Shown piece by piece: positions 1 through 8,132 of a DNA stretch of 64,000 bases. A program made the translations under genes and the position numbers. Origin of the DNA: Megasphaera sp. AM44-1BH (lineage in GTDB: Bacteria; Bacillota; Negativicutes; Veillonellales; Megasphaeraceae); contig NZ_QSFA01000001.1 of assembly GCF_003467125.1 (NCBI RefSeq), positions 310,001 to 374,000 of the forward strand. The letters are read 5' to 3'. The notes beneath the pieces were generated by a model. That model saw nothing but the letters and a program-made list of their open reading frames with translations, did no database searches and was not told the DNA's origin. How positions within the stretch are numbered: position 1 is the stretch's first letter; the number at the start of each line of letters is the position of its first letter.

Positions 1-779
1 GAGACAATTTTTACGACGCTGTCCGCATCGGCCCATTTAATGAAGTCGATGCCCATGCGCGGGTTCTTCTTGCCGGTCCGTCCAAGGAGAGTAATGCGGA
101 AATACTGTTCCTTGCTGCGCGTCCAGGCACGGTTCGGGCAGGCCCAGGCACATACGCCACAGCCGATGCATTTTTCCACATTGCGGACCGGGCGGAAATT
201 CTTCATCTGCAGGGCTTCGACGGAAAGCTGTTTGCACTTGCGGACACACATGCCGCAGCTGACGCATCGCGTGGCGTCGAACTGGGGTTCGGTCATGCCC
301 ATGACGCCGAAGTCATGCATACGCACTTTGTCACAATCGTTAGGACAGCCCGTAAGAGCGACCTTGACGTGGAGGTCGTTGGGGAAAATGGCCTTTTCGA
401 TGCGTTTAGCCAGAGCCGTCGTGTCGTAATTGCCAAAGGGACAGACGCGGTTGCCTACACAGGCCATGACGTTCCGTGTACCGGAAGCTTCAAAACCGGC
501 GCCCCGTTCGCTCTGATTGATGTCGAGTTCATCAATGATCGGCTGCAGTGCTTTCTTGACTTCTTCTACTTTATCAAAGGGAATCCCCATGATTTCAAAA
601 CCCTGACGGATGGTCAGATGGACTTCGCCATTGCCGTATGTTTCTGCAATATACTGGACCTGGCCCAATACCTTGGCATTCAGGGAGCCACCGGGGACAC
701 GTACACGGGCCGAAGCCACATTACGGTGTTTTGTTACCCGGAAAGCGTATTTCTTTAACTTACCACAATTCATATCCAT
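1..779 (-). CDS. asrC: Anaerobic sulfite reductase subunit C, 3' end cut by window edge
   Basis: This is the siroheme subunit of the NADH-dependent sulfite reductase that reduces sulfite to sulfide in the cytoplasm. 259 codons are present and the C-terminus runs off the left edge. The nitrite/sulfite reductase half-domain is followed by the CVGNRVC (Cys107, Cys113) and TGCPNDC (Cys145, Cys149) pairs that hold the siroheme-coupled 4Fe-4S cluster. Two ferredoxin motifs come next, CVSCGMCVRKC near 172-182 and CIGCGVCAWACP near 204-214. The start at 779 is chosen because AGGAGG lies 9 bases upstream; an ATG at 773 is the alternative. It is the last gene of asrABC, 13 bases after asrB. The identification rests on the cluster motifs and on the neighbours. 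Confidence 0.93.
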   Translation of the reverse strand, partial: MDMNCGKLKKYAFRVTKHRNVASARVRVPGGSLNAKVLGQVQYIAETYGNGEVHLTIRQGFEIMGIPFDKVEEVKKALQPIIDELDINQSERGAGFEASGTRNVMACVGNRVCPFGNYDTTALAKRIEKAIFPNDLHVKVALTGCPNDCDKVRMHDFGVMGMTEPQFDATRCVSCGMCVRKCKQLSVEALQMKNFRPVRNVEKCIGCGVCAWACPNRAWTRSKEQYFRITLLGRTGKKNPRMGIDFIKWADADSVVKIV

Positions 780-792
780 GGCTCTATCCCTC

Positions 793-1602
793 CTAGTCAA
801 TCATCGAGCTGATTTTCGTATATTTGAACACCGGTCCGTCCTGGCAGATATAAATGTCGCCGATGCGGCAGTGACCGCATTTTCCCAGGCCGCAGCACAT
901 CTTGCGCGATTCGGACAGCCAGATATTTTCCACGTCGAAGCCGATTTTCTTCAATTCCAGGATAGAGAACTTGATCATCGGCGGCGGACCTACGACGACG
1001 GAAATGGCATTAGGCATATCTTCAAAGGTAAGATCGGGAATGTATTTGGTGACCATGCCGACGTGGCCCGTGTACCCTTCGGGTGCGTGATCGACGGTGG
1101 TGATGAGGGAAATCCCTTTTTCCGCCCAGCGTTTCTGGTCTTCCTTAAAGAGGATGTCGTCCGGCGATTTAAAGCCGACGATGACGGTCAGCTTCTTACA
1201 TTCGTCCATGTGATCGGCAAAGTAATCGATGACGCCGTGGATTGGCGACAGTCCCGACCCGCCGGCGACGAGGATGATTTCCTTGCCTTTGAACATATTG
1301 ACATCGAAGCCGTTGCCATAGGGCCCGCGCATGAAGAAATAATCACCGACGTAATTTTCAAAGATTTCATCGGTCAGCGAACCGACGCGGCGGATGGTAA
1401 AGTCCAGAGAGTGGTCGGTAATGCCACTGACAGAAATAGGCGCTTCCCCATATTTCGGGATGGAGATTTCAAAAAACTGGCCCGGTTTGACCGGATGTTC
1501 GTCGCCACGGTCATAGGACATACGGAATGTGTATTCCAGTTCGGCATGTTTGATGACTTCCAGAATTTCAGAACGGAAGGGCATATATTCATTATTTACC
1601 AT
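793..1602 (-). CDS. asrB: Anaerobic sulfite reductase subunit B (FAD/NAD reductase)
   Basis: Electron-transfer subunit of 269 residues, the usual AsrB length. It resembles ferredoxin-NADP reductase and the PyrK/HydG type of flavoprotein. A flavin-binding N-terminal barrel with PISVSG is followed by an NAD-binding half with GGSGLSPIHG. A C-terminal cysteine cluster begins at residue 236 (CCGLGKCGHC, then Cys253) and fits a 2Fe-2S site. It passes electrons from NADH through AsrA to the siroheme subunit AsrC. The start overlaps the asrA stop by 11 bases, which suggests translational coupling. Confidence 0.93.
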   Translation of the reverse strand: MVNNEYMPFRSEILEVIKHAELEYTFRMSYDRGDEHPVKPGQFFEISIPKYGEAPISVSGITDHSLDFTIRRVGSLTDEIFENYVGDYFFMRGPYGNGFDVNMFKGKEIILVAGGSGLSPIHGVIDYFADHMDECKKLTVIVGFKSPDDILFKEDQKRWAEKGISLITTVDHAPEGYTGHVGMVTKYIPDLTFEDMPNAISVVVGPPPMIKFSILELKKIGFDVENIWLSESRKMCCGLGKCGHCRIGDIYICQDGPVFKYTKISSMID

Positions 1603-2614
1603 TTTCCAGTACCTCCTTCATGCCCTGGGGCAGCTTTTCATTAATGCAGTGGGTAAGCGAAATATATTCCGGACAGATAGCATCGCAGCGGCCACAGCCT
1701 ACGCACATCTGGAAACCGGCCCGCTTTTTGAAATCGAGGACTTTATGCAGTACCTTGAAGCGCATCCGTTCGCCCGCTTTCTGACGGAAACAGCCGCCGC
1801 CGGCAACGAGCGTATAGTCGTCGAACATGCAGCTGGTCTGGACACGGCGCCGTTCACCGGCCTTGCCGTCTTCCGTGTAGAACAGATCCTGCATGGACCA
1901 GCAGGTGCAGGTCGGGCAGGCCAGGGTACAGCGGCCGCATTTGATGCAGCGCTTGTCGTATTCGTCCCAGATAGAGCTTTTAGCAATCGCCGATGTCAGA
2001 TTTTCCGGGATATGGACTTCCACGGCGTCTTTTTCCACATGATCGGCCGTTACGTCGCAGGTGCCTTCGGCGTGGTCTTTCAGGGCAGCGGCCAGATCGG
2101 CATCGGGACAGTCCACATAGTACGTGCCATCCTTGAAATTGACGGCCGCATCATAATTGGTGCTGACGTTTGTCCCCATGGACACACAGAAGCAGCCCTC
2201 AAAGGGATGGTCACAACCCATGAGGACAAACTTTACTTTATCCCGCAGCGTTTTATAATAGTAATCTTCCGGCCCGTTCTGGAGGAACATGTAATCGAGG
2301 CGCTTCACGGCGTGAAGGTCGCAGCTGCGCAGGAAGATGACAGCTCCTTTTTCAGGAAATTCCGATTCCCGTACACTGTGCTCCGTAAAGTAAAACAATA
2401 CCTGGCATATAGGTGTCAGGATTTCCTTAAAAGAATAATCGGAACGTGCGTCCCAGACAATATCAGCAGGGTCGGTCACTTTGCCATAGCGGATGACATC
2501 GGTTTCGGAAAAACGCCCTGTACCGGCAAAGACGGTGGGCGCGTACACATCGTACTTCCCGGACCAGGATTTAAAGGCGTCGGCCAGAGCCTGTCTGCTC
2601 AATTGATACCCCAT
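1592..2614 (-). CDS. asrA: Anaerobic sulfite reductase subunit A (4Fe-4S)
   Basis: Iron-sulfur electron carrier of the AsrABC complex, 340 residues. Two ferredoxin-type motifs are visible in the C-terminal half: CIKCGRCTLACPTCTC and CVGCGRCDAICP. The start at 2614 (MGYQLS) is chosen because GAAGG lies just upstream. A longer reading frame that starts at 2644 would begin inside a palindrome and has no ribosome site. It is the first gene of asrABC, with a promoter and a perfect palindrome in its leader. Sulfite reduction here may serve as an electron sink or for sulfite detoxification. Confidence 0.92.
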   Translation of the reverse strand: MGYQLSRQALADAFKSWSGKYDVYAPTVFAGTGRFSETDVIRYGKVTDPADIVWDARSDYSFKEILTPICQVLFYFTEHSVRESEFPEKGAVIFLRSCDLHAVKRLDYMFLQNGPEDYYYKTLRDKVKFVLMGCDHPFEGCFCVSMGTNVSTNYDAAVNFKDGTYYVDCPDADLAAALKDHAEGTCDVTADHVEKDAVEVHIPENLTSAIAKSSIWDEYDKRCIKCGRCTLACPTCTCWSMQDLFYTEDGKAGERRRVQTSCMFDDYTLVAGGGCFRQKAGERMRFKVLHKVLDFKKRAGFQMCVGCGRCDAICPEYISLTHCINEKLPQGMKEVLENGK

Positions 2615-2630
2615 TCTGTTACCTTCTTTC

Positions 2631-2646
2631 TCTTGTACGTACAAGA
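2631..2646. promoter_or_regulatory. Perfect 16-bp palindrome in the asrA leader
   Basis: TCTTGTACGTACAAGA is a perfect dyad 17 bases upstream of the asrA ATG. It lies between the predicted promoter and the ribosome site, the place expected for a repressor operator. The responsible regulator is not known. It does not match the Rex consensus. Confidence 0.5.
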
Positions 2647-2679
2647 AATCATAACCAAAAGAAATTTTTCACATACTAT

Positions 2680-2708
2680 GTTGTAATAGTACTTTATCCT
2701 ATTGACAA
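2680..2708 (-). promoter_or_regulatory. Sigma-70 type promoter of asrABC
   Basis: Reading the minus strand, TTGTCA at 2708-2703 and TACAAC at 2685-2680 are separated by 17 bases. The spacing is ideal and both hexamers differ from consensus at one position. The asrA start lies about 65 bases downstream. Confidence 0.55.
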
Positions 2709-2722
2709 GCTTATGCTATCAG

Positions 2723-2770
2723 AAAAAATGAGCTCCTTCTGTTGCTATGGCAACGAAAAGAGCTCATTTT
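2723..2770 (-). terminator. Terminator after the tannase-like gene
   Basis: The arms AAAATGAGCTC (2725-2735) and GAGCTCATTTT (2760-2770) enclose an inner GTTGC/GCAAC stem. On the minus strand the hairpin runs directly into a stretch of T. It separates the esterase gene from the asr promoter. Confidence 0.75.
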
Positions 2771-2870
2771 GCTATTTACCTATATCTATATTTCATATTT
2801 AACCATTTTAATTTGCGTATAGGTAATCTTTATTTCTTATTGATTTATCCGGCAGGCAGATTATATTATT

Positions 2871-4592
2871 TTACGATTTATTTACAATCCGTGTGTTCCC
2901 GCAAATGGTGTCGATCCAGGCAAAGAGTTCGTCCAGGTCATAGTCCCCGGCGTGGCCCCGATTCCAGGGAACGGCAAAATCTACGTCATGTCCGGTCTGC
3001 TGCAGACGCAGGGCCAGGATGGCCGGTACGACCAGAGACGTGTCGCGGTCTTTGCTGCCGTGGCGGATCCGCCAGTGGGGAGCAGTGGTGACATCTTTTT
3101 TGCCGATGAAATAGAGCGGATTCAGGAGATGGATGAGTTTACTATCCGCCTGATACGCCTTGCCGGCCGTATTATATTTCTTCCCCCAGGAAGTGAAATG
3201 ACGGGCATTGATGATTTCACTACCGAATTCGCTGTTTTCCCCGGCCGAAAGATCCAGCGCGTCGAAGGCAGGCGCCGCCTTGAGACGGGTTGCGTACACG
3301 GCGTATTTTCCCAGATCCATATCGGTTACGGTGCCACTCTGGATGATCAGCCAGTCCATACCGGACAGGTCCGTTCCCGAATCGAGAGCCGTCTGGGCAG
3401 ATTTCATGTATAATTTCTTAATGTAATCCTTGAACGTCCCTTCGCCGTTCTTGTCCAGTGTGAGGGCCGTTCCGTCAGGAGCTGTAAGGTGCAGGCTGTT
3501 CACGTAGGCAGGAAAGGCCTTGCGCAGGACGGCAGAAACGGCCTTCTGCTGGTCGCTCATTTCCGTGCCCTTCTGTTCTTCTGCCGGGGCATCGGCAGGC
3601 CGGTCCATGACGAGCATATTCTGATTATTGCTGTCCGTACTGCCCGGGCTGGCAACGACCGGTCCTGGCCCCATGGGGATCGTCTGGCCACCAGCCCGGA
3701 GAAATGCCGGCATCGCCCCTATGGCGTTATTCTGATGATAGTCCGTCACATCGCCAAAGACCCATTCATAGGCCATATCGGCATGTTCCAGATCGGTAAT
3801 GGGGCAGTAATCGCTGGAGGCAAAGATATCGTCCCGTTCGTCTGCCGCCCCCAGAGCTTTGAGATACGGTTCGTACTCTTTGCTGTTCCCCGTCGCCCCG
3901 ATGAGGGCCGAAAGGGCGCCGCCGGCACTGGTACCGTTGGAAATGATTTTTTCCGTATCGCCGGGAATGACCCCCTTATTGTGACGCAGGTAGCGGATGG
4001 CGGCTTTCATATCGACGATAAGAGCCGGTGCCTTGCCCGTATAGGTGCCATCGGCAGCCTGATTCGTCCGGCCTCGGGCACCTGGAGCCGCTACGACACA
4101 GCCCCGGGCCAGTGCGGCCAGTATGGCATTGGGACCGCCCTGCCGCTGATCGTATTCCGACGGCTGGCCGGCCTTGCCAGGCATATAGCCACCGACGGTA
4201 TTGGGCAGGAATATGGGGGCCGTCTGTGCCGTGTATCCATGAACGGATTTTCCTTCAAAATATTCTTCCGGCACGTAGATATTCATAGACTGATACGTCG
4301 TATCGACGGGGTGTGCGACGTAGACTTTGTTTTCATAGGCCCGGAACACGACGCTTTTCCCTTCGTACTGCATCGTATCGACGGCATAGTCCGACACGTC
4401 CAGATTCAGGCTGTATGTCTGCTGCGATGGCTGCGTCGTCTGATCTGCCTGTTGCTGCGCAGTCTGCTGTGCCTGCTGTATCTGTTTTGGCTGTTGCGCC
4501 GGAACGGCGACGGCCCCGGTCGTATCGGCTGCGTATACGGCCCCGGTGCACAGCATCGCTGCCATCACGGCTGCCGTAAGTTGTTTCTTCAT
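2871..4592 (-). CDS. Secreted subtype B tannase-like alpha/beta-hydrolase
   Basis: 573-residue exported esterase. A signal peptide (MKKQ, hydrophobic core, likely cleavage after VYA at 21) is followed by a glutamine-rich linker at about 32-58. The alpha/beta-hydrolase has the nucleophile motif GTSAGG with Ser222. Near the C-terminus, WRIRHGSKDRDTS (Asp515 or Asp517) and HAGDYDLDE (His547) provide the acid and histidine expected of bacterial subtype B tannases and feruloyl esterases. Such enzymes hydrolyse gallate or hydroxycinnamate esters. Here the enzyme would act in the periplasm or outside the cell. It stands alone with its own terminator. The substrate is inferred from family resemblance, and a general carboxylesterase cannot be excluded. 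Confidence 0.75.
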   Translation of the reverse strand: MKKQLTAAVMAAMLCTGAVYAADTTGAVAVPAQQPKQIQQAQQTAQQQADQTTQPSQQTYSLNLDVSDYAVDTMQYEGKSVVFRAYENKVYVAHPVDTTYQSMNIYVPEEYFEGKSVHGYTAQTAPIFLPNTVGGYMPGKAGQPSEYDQRQGGPNAILAALARGCVVAAPGARGRTNQAADGTYTGKAPALIVDMKAAIRYLRHNKGVIPGDTEKIISNGTSAGGALSALIGATGNSKEYEPYLKALGAADERDDIFASSDYCPITDLEHADMAYEWVFGDVTDYHQNNAIGAMPAFLRAGGQTIPMGPGPVVASPGSTDSNNQNMLVMDRPADAPAEEQKGTEMSDQQKAVSAVLRKAFPAYVNSLHLTAPDGTALTLDKNGEGTFKDYIKKLYMKSAQTALDSGTDLSGMDWLIIQSGTVTDMDLGKYAVYATRLKAAPAFDALDLSAGENSEFGSEIINARHFTSWGKKYNTAGKAYQADSKLIHLLNPLYFIGKKDVTTAPHWRIRHGSKDRDTSLVVPAILALRLQQTGHDVDFAVPWNRGHAGDYDLDELFAWIDTICGNTRIVNKS

Positions 4593-4650
4593 ACCTATTC
4601 CTCCATGTATTTTATATATTGAGAATTATATTTAATTCGTTCCATGATGT

Positions 4651-4748
4651 AGTATACCATAGAAAAAAGACAGGTTTGTCACAATTTTTAGTAATCTTTT
4701 CCATACAGCCTGTTCTGTCTTTTTTACTGCTTTTTTCTATGATATACT
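4651..4748. repeat. 19-bp inverted repeat between divergent genes
   Basis: AGTATACCATAGAAAAAAG at 4651-4669 is mirrored by CTTTTTTCTATGATATACT at 4730-4748 with one mismatch. A second, nested repeat pairs AAAAAAGACAG (4663-4673) with CTGTCTTTTTT (4715-4725). The outer arms contain TATACT in outward orientation on both strands, so they may carry the two divergent -10 elements for the tannase-like gene and the exporter. Confidence 0.6.
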
Positions 4749-4820
4749 TAGTAAAACATACAGTAACCACGTATGTTTCTGTTATATCGTAACTCATTCC
4801 TATTTTCAAAAGGTGATCCC

Positions 4821-5960
4821 ATGAAGCTGAATAAAAAAATCACAGCCGCCATCGCTGTCATCGTCATCGCCGCCTGTGCCGGCGGCGGCTGGTATTACCA
4901 CCAGACACAGCAGCAGGCCCAGCAGGCAGCCGCCGTCGAAACGGCCCAGGTAGAACGCATGAATCTCACGTCCAAAGTCTCTGCGACCGGTACGATCCGC
5001 CCTGTCGATTCCGTCGAAGTCTCACCAAAAATCACGGCCCGTATCAGTCAGGTCCTTGTAAAGGAAAATGATCGGGTCACAGCGGGCCAGACCGTCGCCA
5101 CACTGGATGGCAAGGACTATCAGGCCAAGTACGATCAGGCACAGTATAAAGTCACCAATACGCGCCTCGACTACGAACGGTATAAGATGCTCTACGACCA
5201 GGGCGCCGGCACCAAGCAGACCCTGGACAACGCCGAATACGAGTATAACACAGCCCTTTCCAACCTGACTGCCGCCGAATCGGACCTGGCAGAAACGACG
5301 ATTACGGCCCCCATGAGCGGCATCGTCGTCGGCGAACCAAAGCCTGCCGGCACCATGGCCGTCCAGGGCAACAGCAATCCGACGGTCATCATGCGCATCG
5401 CCGACACGAGCCAGAAGCAGATTATGGCCAAGATCGACGAAACGGATATCGGCAATATCAAGGTCGGCCAGGATGCCACTTTCACCGTCGATACCTATAC
5501 GAACCGGACCTTTACGGCCCACGTATCCAAGATTTCCCAGACCGATACGAGCAATACGTGGGATACGAACGGTACCAGTACCTCATCCAGCTCGTCTTCC
5601 TCATCGTCGGCCAGCGTCATTTATTACTACGTTACCCTCGACGTCGATGATCCCGATGACGTGCTGCGTCTCGGCATGACCGCCCGGGTAGAAATCAATA
5701 CGGCCGAAAAAGAAGATGCCCTGGTCGTCCCCATTGCCGCCCTCAAGACCAATGACAACGGTTCCTATGTACTGCGCGTCAATGCCAGCGGCCAGACCGA
5801 ACAGGTGCCGGTCACGACGGGGATCTACAGCGATGAATACGTAGAAATCCTGTCGGGCCTTTCCGAAGGGGACCGCGTTTCCGTTTCCTATAACGCCACA
5901 TCCAAGTCCTCTTCCAAATCATCCAGTTCCAACAGACGACAGGGACCGCCGCCCATGTAA
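4821..5960 (+). CDS. MacA-like periplasmic adaptor (HlyD/RND adaptor family)
   Basis: 379-residue membrane-fusion protein of an ABC export system. An N-terminal signal anchor (about 7-27) is followed by a glutamine/alanine-rich stretch. Two lipoyl-like halves, ATGTIRPVDSVEVSP and TTITAPMSGIVV, flank a coiled-coil hairpin at about 95-155. A beta-barrel domain and a C-terminal membrane-proximal domain follow. A run of nine or more serines near 255-265 and a serine/lysine-rich tail are unusual low-complexity inserts. The start at 4821 (MKLNKK) has AAAGGTGAT upstream. It is followed at 15 bases by the ATPase. In a diderm it would bridge the permease to a TolC-type channel; no such gene is in the window. 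Confidence 0.9.
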   Translation: MKLNKKITAAIAVIVIAACAGGGWYYHQTQQQAQQAAAVETAQVERMNLTSKVSATGTIRPVDSVEVSPKITARISQVLVKENDRVTAGQTVATLDGKDYQAKYDQAQYKVTNTRLDYERYKMLYDQGAGTKQTLDNAEYEYNTALSNLTAAESDLAETTITAPMSGIVVGEPKPAGTMAVQGNSNPTVIMRIADTSQKQIMAKIDETDIGNIKVGQDATFTVDTYTNRTFTAHVSKISQTDTSNTWDTNGTSTSSSSSSSSSASVIYYYVTLDVDDPDDVLRLGMTARVEINTAEKEDALVVPIAALKTNDNGSYVLRVNASGQTEQVPVTTGIYSDEYVEILSGLSEGDRVSVSYNATSKSSSKSSSSNRRQGPPPM

Positions 5961-5975
5961 CGAGGAGTCACGCCC

Positions 5976-6680
5976 ATGAAATATGTCATTGAATTACAGG
6001 ACATCAAAAAGATATATCATATCGGCGGAGAGGATTTTGCAGCCCTGGCAGGGATTACCCTGAATATCAAGGAAGGGGAATTCGCTGCCCTCATGGGACC
6101 GTCGGGTTCCGGTAAATCGACGCTCATGAATATTCTCGGCTGCCTCGACAGGCCTACGTCCGGTTCATACAAACTGGGCGGCAAAGAAGTAGCCAATCTA
6201 AGCGACGACGAACTGGCCTCGGTCCGCAACGAACACATCGGTTTCGTCTTCCAGAATTTCAATCTCCTCTCCCGCATTTCCGCCCTCGACAACGTAGCGC
6301 TGCCGCTGGTCTATGCCGGTGTAGGCCACAAAGAACGGACCCGGCGGGCCATGGAAAAACTGAAAGCCGTGGGGCTGGAGACCTGGGCCCATCACAAGCC
6401 CAATGAGCTCTCCGGCGGCCAGCGCCAGCGCGTCGCCATTGCCAGGGCCCTGGTGAACAATCCCCATATCATCATGGCCGACGAACCGACGGGCAATCTC
6501 GATACGAAATCGACGCGTGATATTATGGGACTCTTCGAAGCCCTTCATGAAGAACACAAGACCATCATCCTGGTCACGCACGAACCGGAAATTGCCGCCT
6601 GTGCCAGCCGGCAGCTCCTCTTGTGCGACGGCATGATTACCAAGGATGCCGGAAAGGGGGTCGTCATGGATGTTGTTTAG
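5976..6680 (+). CDS. MacB-type ABC exporter ATPase
   Basis: 234-residue ATPase of the LolD/MacB/FtsE class. Walker A is GPSGSGKST, the Q-loop is FVFQNFNLL, the signature is LSGGQRQRVAIARAL and Walker B is IIMADEPTGNLD. It energises the permease encoded next. GAGG precedes the ATG, and the stop overlaps the start of the permease by 11 bases. MacAB-like systems export macrolides, peptides or toxins, but the substrate cannot be read from the sequence. Confidence 0.93.
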   Translation: MKYVIELQDIKKIYHIGGEDFAALAGITLNIKEGEFAALMGPSGSGKSTLMNILGCLDRPTSGSYKLGGKEVANLSDDELASVRNEHIGFVFQNFNLLSRISALDNVALPLVYAGVGHKERTRRAMEKLKAVGLETWAHHKPNELSGGQRQRVAIARALVNNPHIIMADEPTGNLDTKSTRDIMGLFEALHEEHKTIILVTHEPEIAACASRQLLLCDGMITKDAGKGVVMDVV

Positions 6681-7887
6681 TGAAAGCGTACAGATTGCCA
6701 TTACGGCACTCCTGTCCAACAAGCTGCGCTCCATTCTTACCATGCTGGGCATTATCATCGGCGTTGGCGCCGTCATCGCCATGATTTCCATCGGCATGGG
6801 CGTACGCCAGAACGTCACCAATTCCATTGCCAGCCTGGGCAGCAATATGCTCATCGTCACGCCGGGTTCGACCAATCAGGGCGGCGTCCGTTCCGCAGCT
6901 GGTTCCAGCCAGAAGCTGAAATATGATGATGCCGAGGCCATCAAGAAGAAAATCAAGAACATCGATTACGTCTCGCCGACGGTCAACAGCTCCTATCAGA
7001 TTGTCAACGGCAACCAAAACTGGAATACTTCTGTATACGGCGTGACGCCGGAATATCTCCACATCCGGTCTCTCAGCGTCCAGAGCGGTTCGTTCATCAC
7101 CGACAGCGACCTGAAATCGCGGAACCGCGTGGCGGTCATCGGAACGACCGTCGCTTCCAATCTGTTCGATACATCCAATCCCGTAGGCAAAACGATCCGC
7201 ATCAACAACCAGCCCTACCGGATTGTCGGCGTCCTGGAAAGCAAGGGCCAGTCATCCATGGGGCAGGACCAGGATGATATGGTCATCGTCCCTCTCACGA
7301 CGGCCCAGGAACGCCTCATGGGCATCACCTACGTACGGTCCATCAACATCCAGGTCTCAAGCTCCGATAAAATCGAACAGGTCCAGAGCGAAGTGGAAAC
7401 GCTGCTGCGACAGCGCCACCACATCACGGGCGATAAAGAAGACGACTTCACGGTCCGCAATCTGACCAGCCTCATGGAAACCATGACCAGCACGACGACC
7501 ATGCTGACACTGTTTCTGGGGAGCATCGCCGCCATTTCCCTCATCGTCGGCGGTATCGGCATCATGAATATCATGATGGTGTCGGTAACGGAACGGACAC
7601 GGGAAATCGGCATCCGCAAGGCTCTCGGGGCCACCTTCCAGAATATCATGATGCAGTTCCTCATCGAATCGGTCGTCATCGGTGTCATCGGCGGCCTCCT
7701 GGGTATCGCCTGCGGTGTCGGCATCGCCCTGGCCATTGCCAAAGCGGGGCTCTTCCAGACGGTCATCACGGCAGCGCCGATTATCATTTCCTTCAGTTTC
7801 TCCGTCGGCATCGGCTTGTTTTTCGGCATCTATCCGGCACGGAAAGCAGCCCGGCTCGATCCCATCGAGGCCCTGCGCTACGAATAA
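6670..7887 (+). CDS. MacB-type ABC exporter permease
   Basis: 405-residue permease of the FtsX/MacB family. It has one N-terminal membrane helix (about 20-45), a large extracytoplasmic MacB_PCD domain and three C-terminal helices (about 285-395). The conserved cytoplasmic stretch TERTREIGIRKALGA precedes the last two helices. The start at 6670 (MLFSES) overlaps the ATPase stop, and GGGGG lies upstream. A longer reading frame starting at 6646 adds only residues shadowing the ATPase end. Together with the adaptor and ATPase it forms a complete inner-membrane export unit. Confidence 0.92.
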   Translation: MLFSESVQIAITALLSNKLRSILTMLGIIIGVGAVIAMISIGMGVRQNVTNSIASLGSNMLIVTPGSTNQGGVRSAAGSSQKLKYDDAEAIKKKIKNIDYVSPTVNSSYQIVNGNQNWNTSVYGVTPEYLHIRSLSVQSGSFITDSDLKSRNRVAVIGTTVASNLFDTSNPVGKTIRINNQPYRIVGVLESKGQSSMGQDQDDMVIVPLTTAQERLMGITYVRSINIQVSSSDKIEQVQSEVETLLRQRHHITGDKEDDFTVRNLTSLMETMTSTTTMLTLFLGSIAAISLIVGGIGIMNIMMVSVTERTREIGIRKALGATFQNIMMQFLIESVVIGVIGGLLGIACGVGIALAIAKAGLFQTVITAAPIIISFSFSVGIGLFFGIYPARKAARLDPIEALRYE

Positions 7888-7936
7888 GGCATGATATAGT
7901 ACCTGCCCGGGCCACGACGAACGACAAGCGGCAAAC

Positions 7937-7984
7937 AACGCTGTCACACGAAGCAGAGAGTCCTTTGTGTGGCAGCGTTTTTCA
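7937..7984 (+). terminator. Terminator after the MacAB-like operon
   Basis: AACGCTGTCACAC (7937-7949) pairs with GTGTGGCAGCGTT (7967-7979) with one G-T pair, followed by five T. Confidence 0.8.
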
Positions 7985-8132
7985 TTGAACACCAGGACAA
8001 ATCATAGTCATTTTAATTTCTCATCGTCCGCAGGCGTTCTATGTCCTTTTCAAGAGGTGACGGATGTAGTACAATGAATAGTGTTGTATAGCCAATATAT
8101 ACTCATTATCGCATATAAAAGGAGGTCATTTT

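Noticed and set aside
3489..4622. Long open frame on the plus strand opposite the tannase-like gene
   Set aside because: No family resemblance and no ribosome site. The minus frame has a signal peptide, triad motifs and sensible composition. Other long antisense frames, such as 1529-2686, were rejected on the same grounds.
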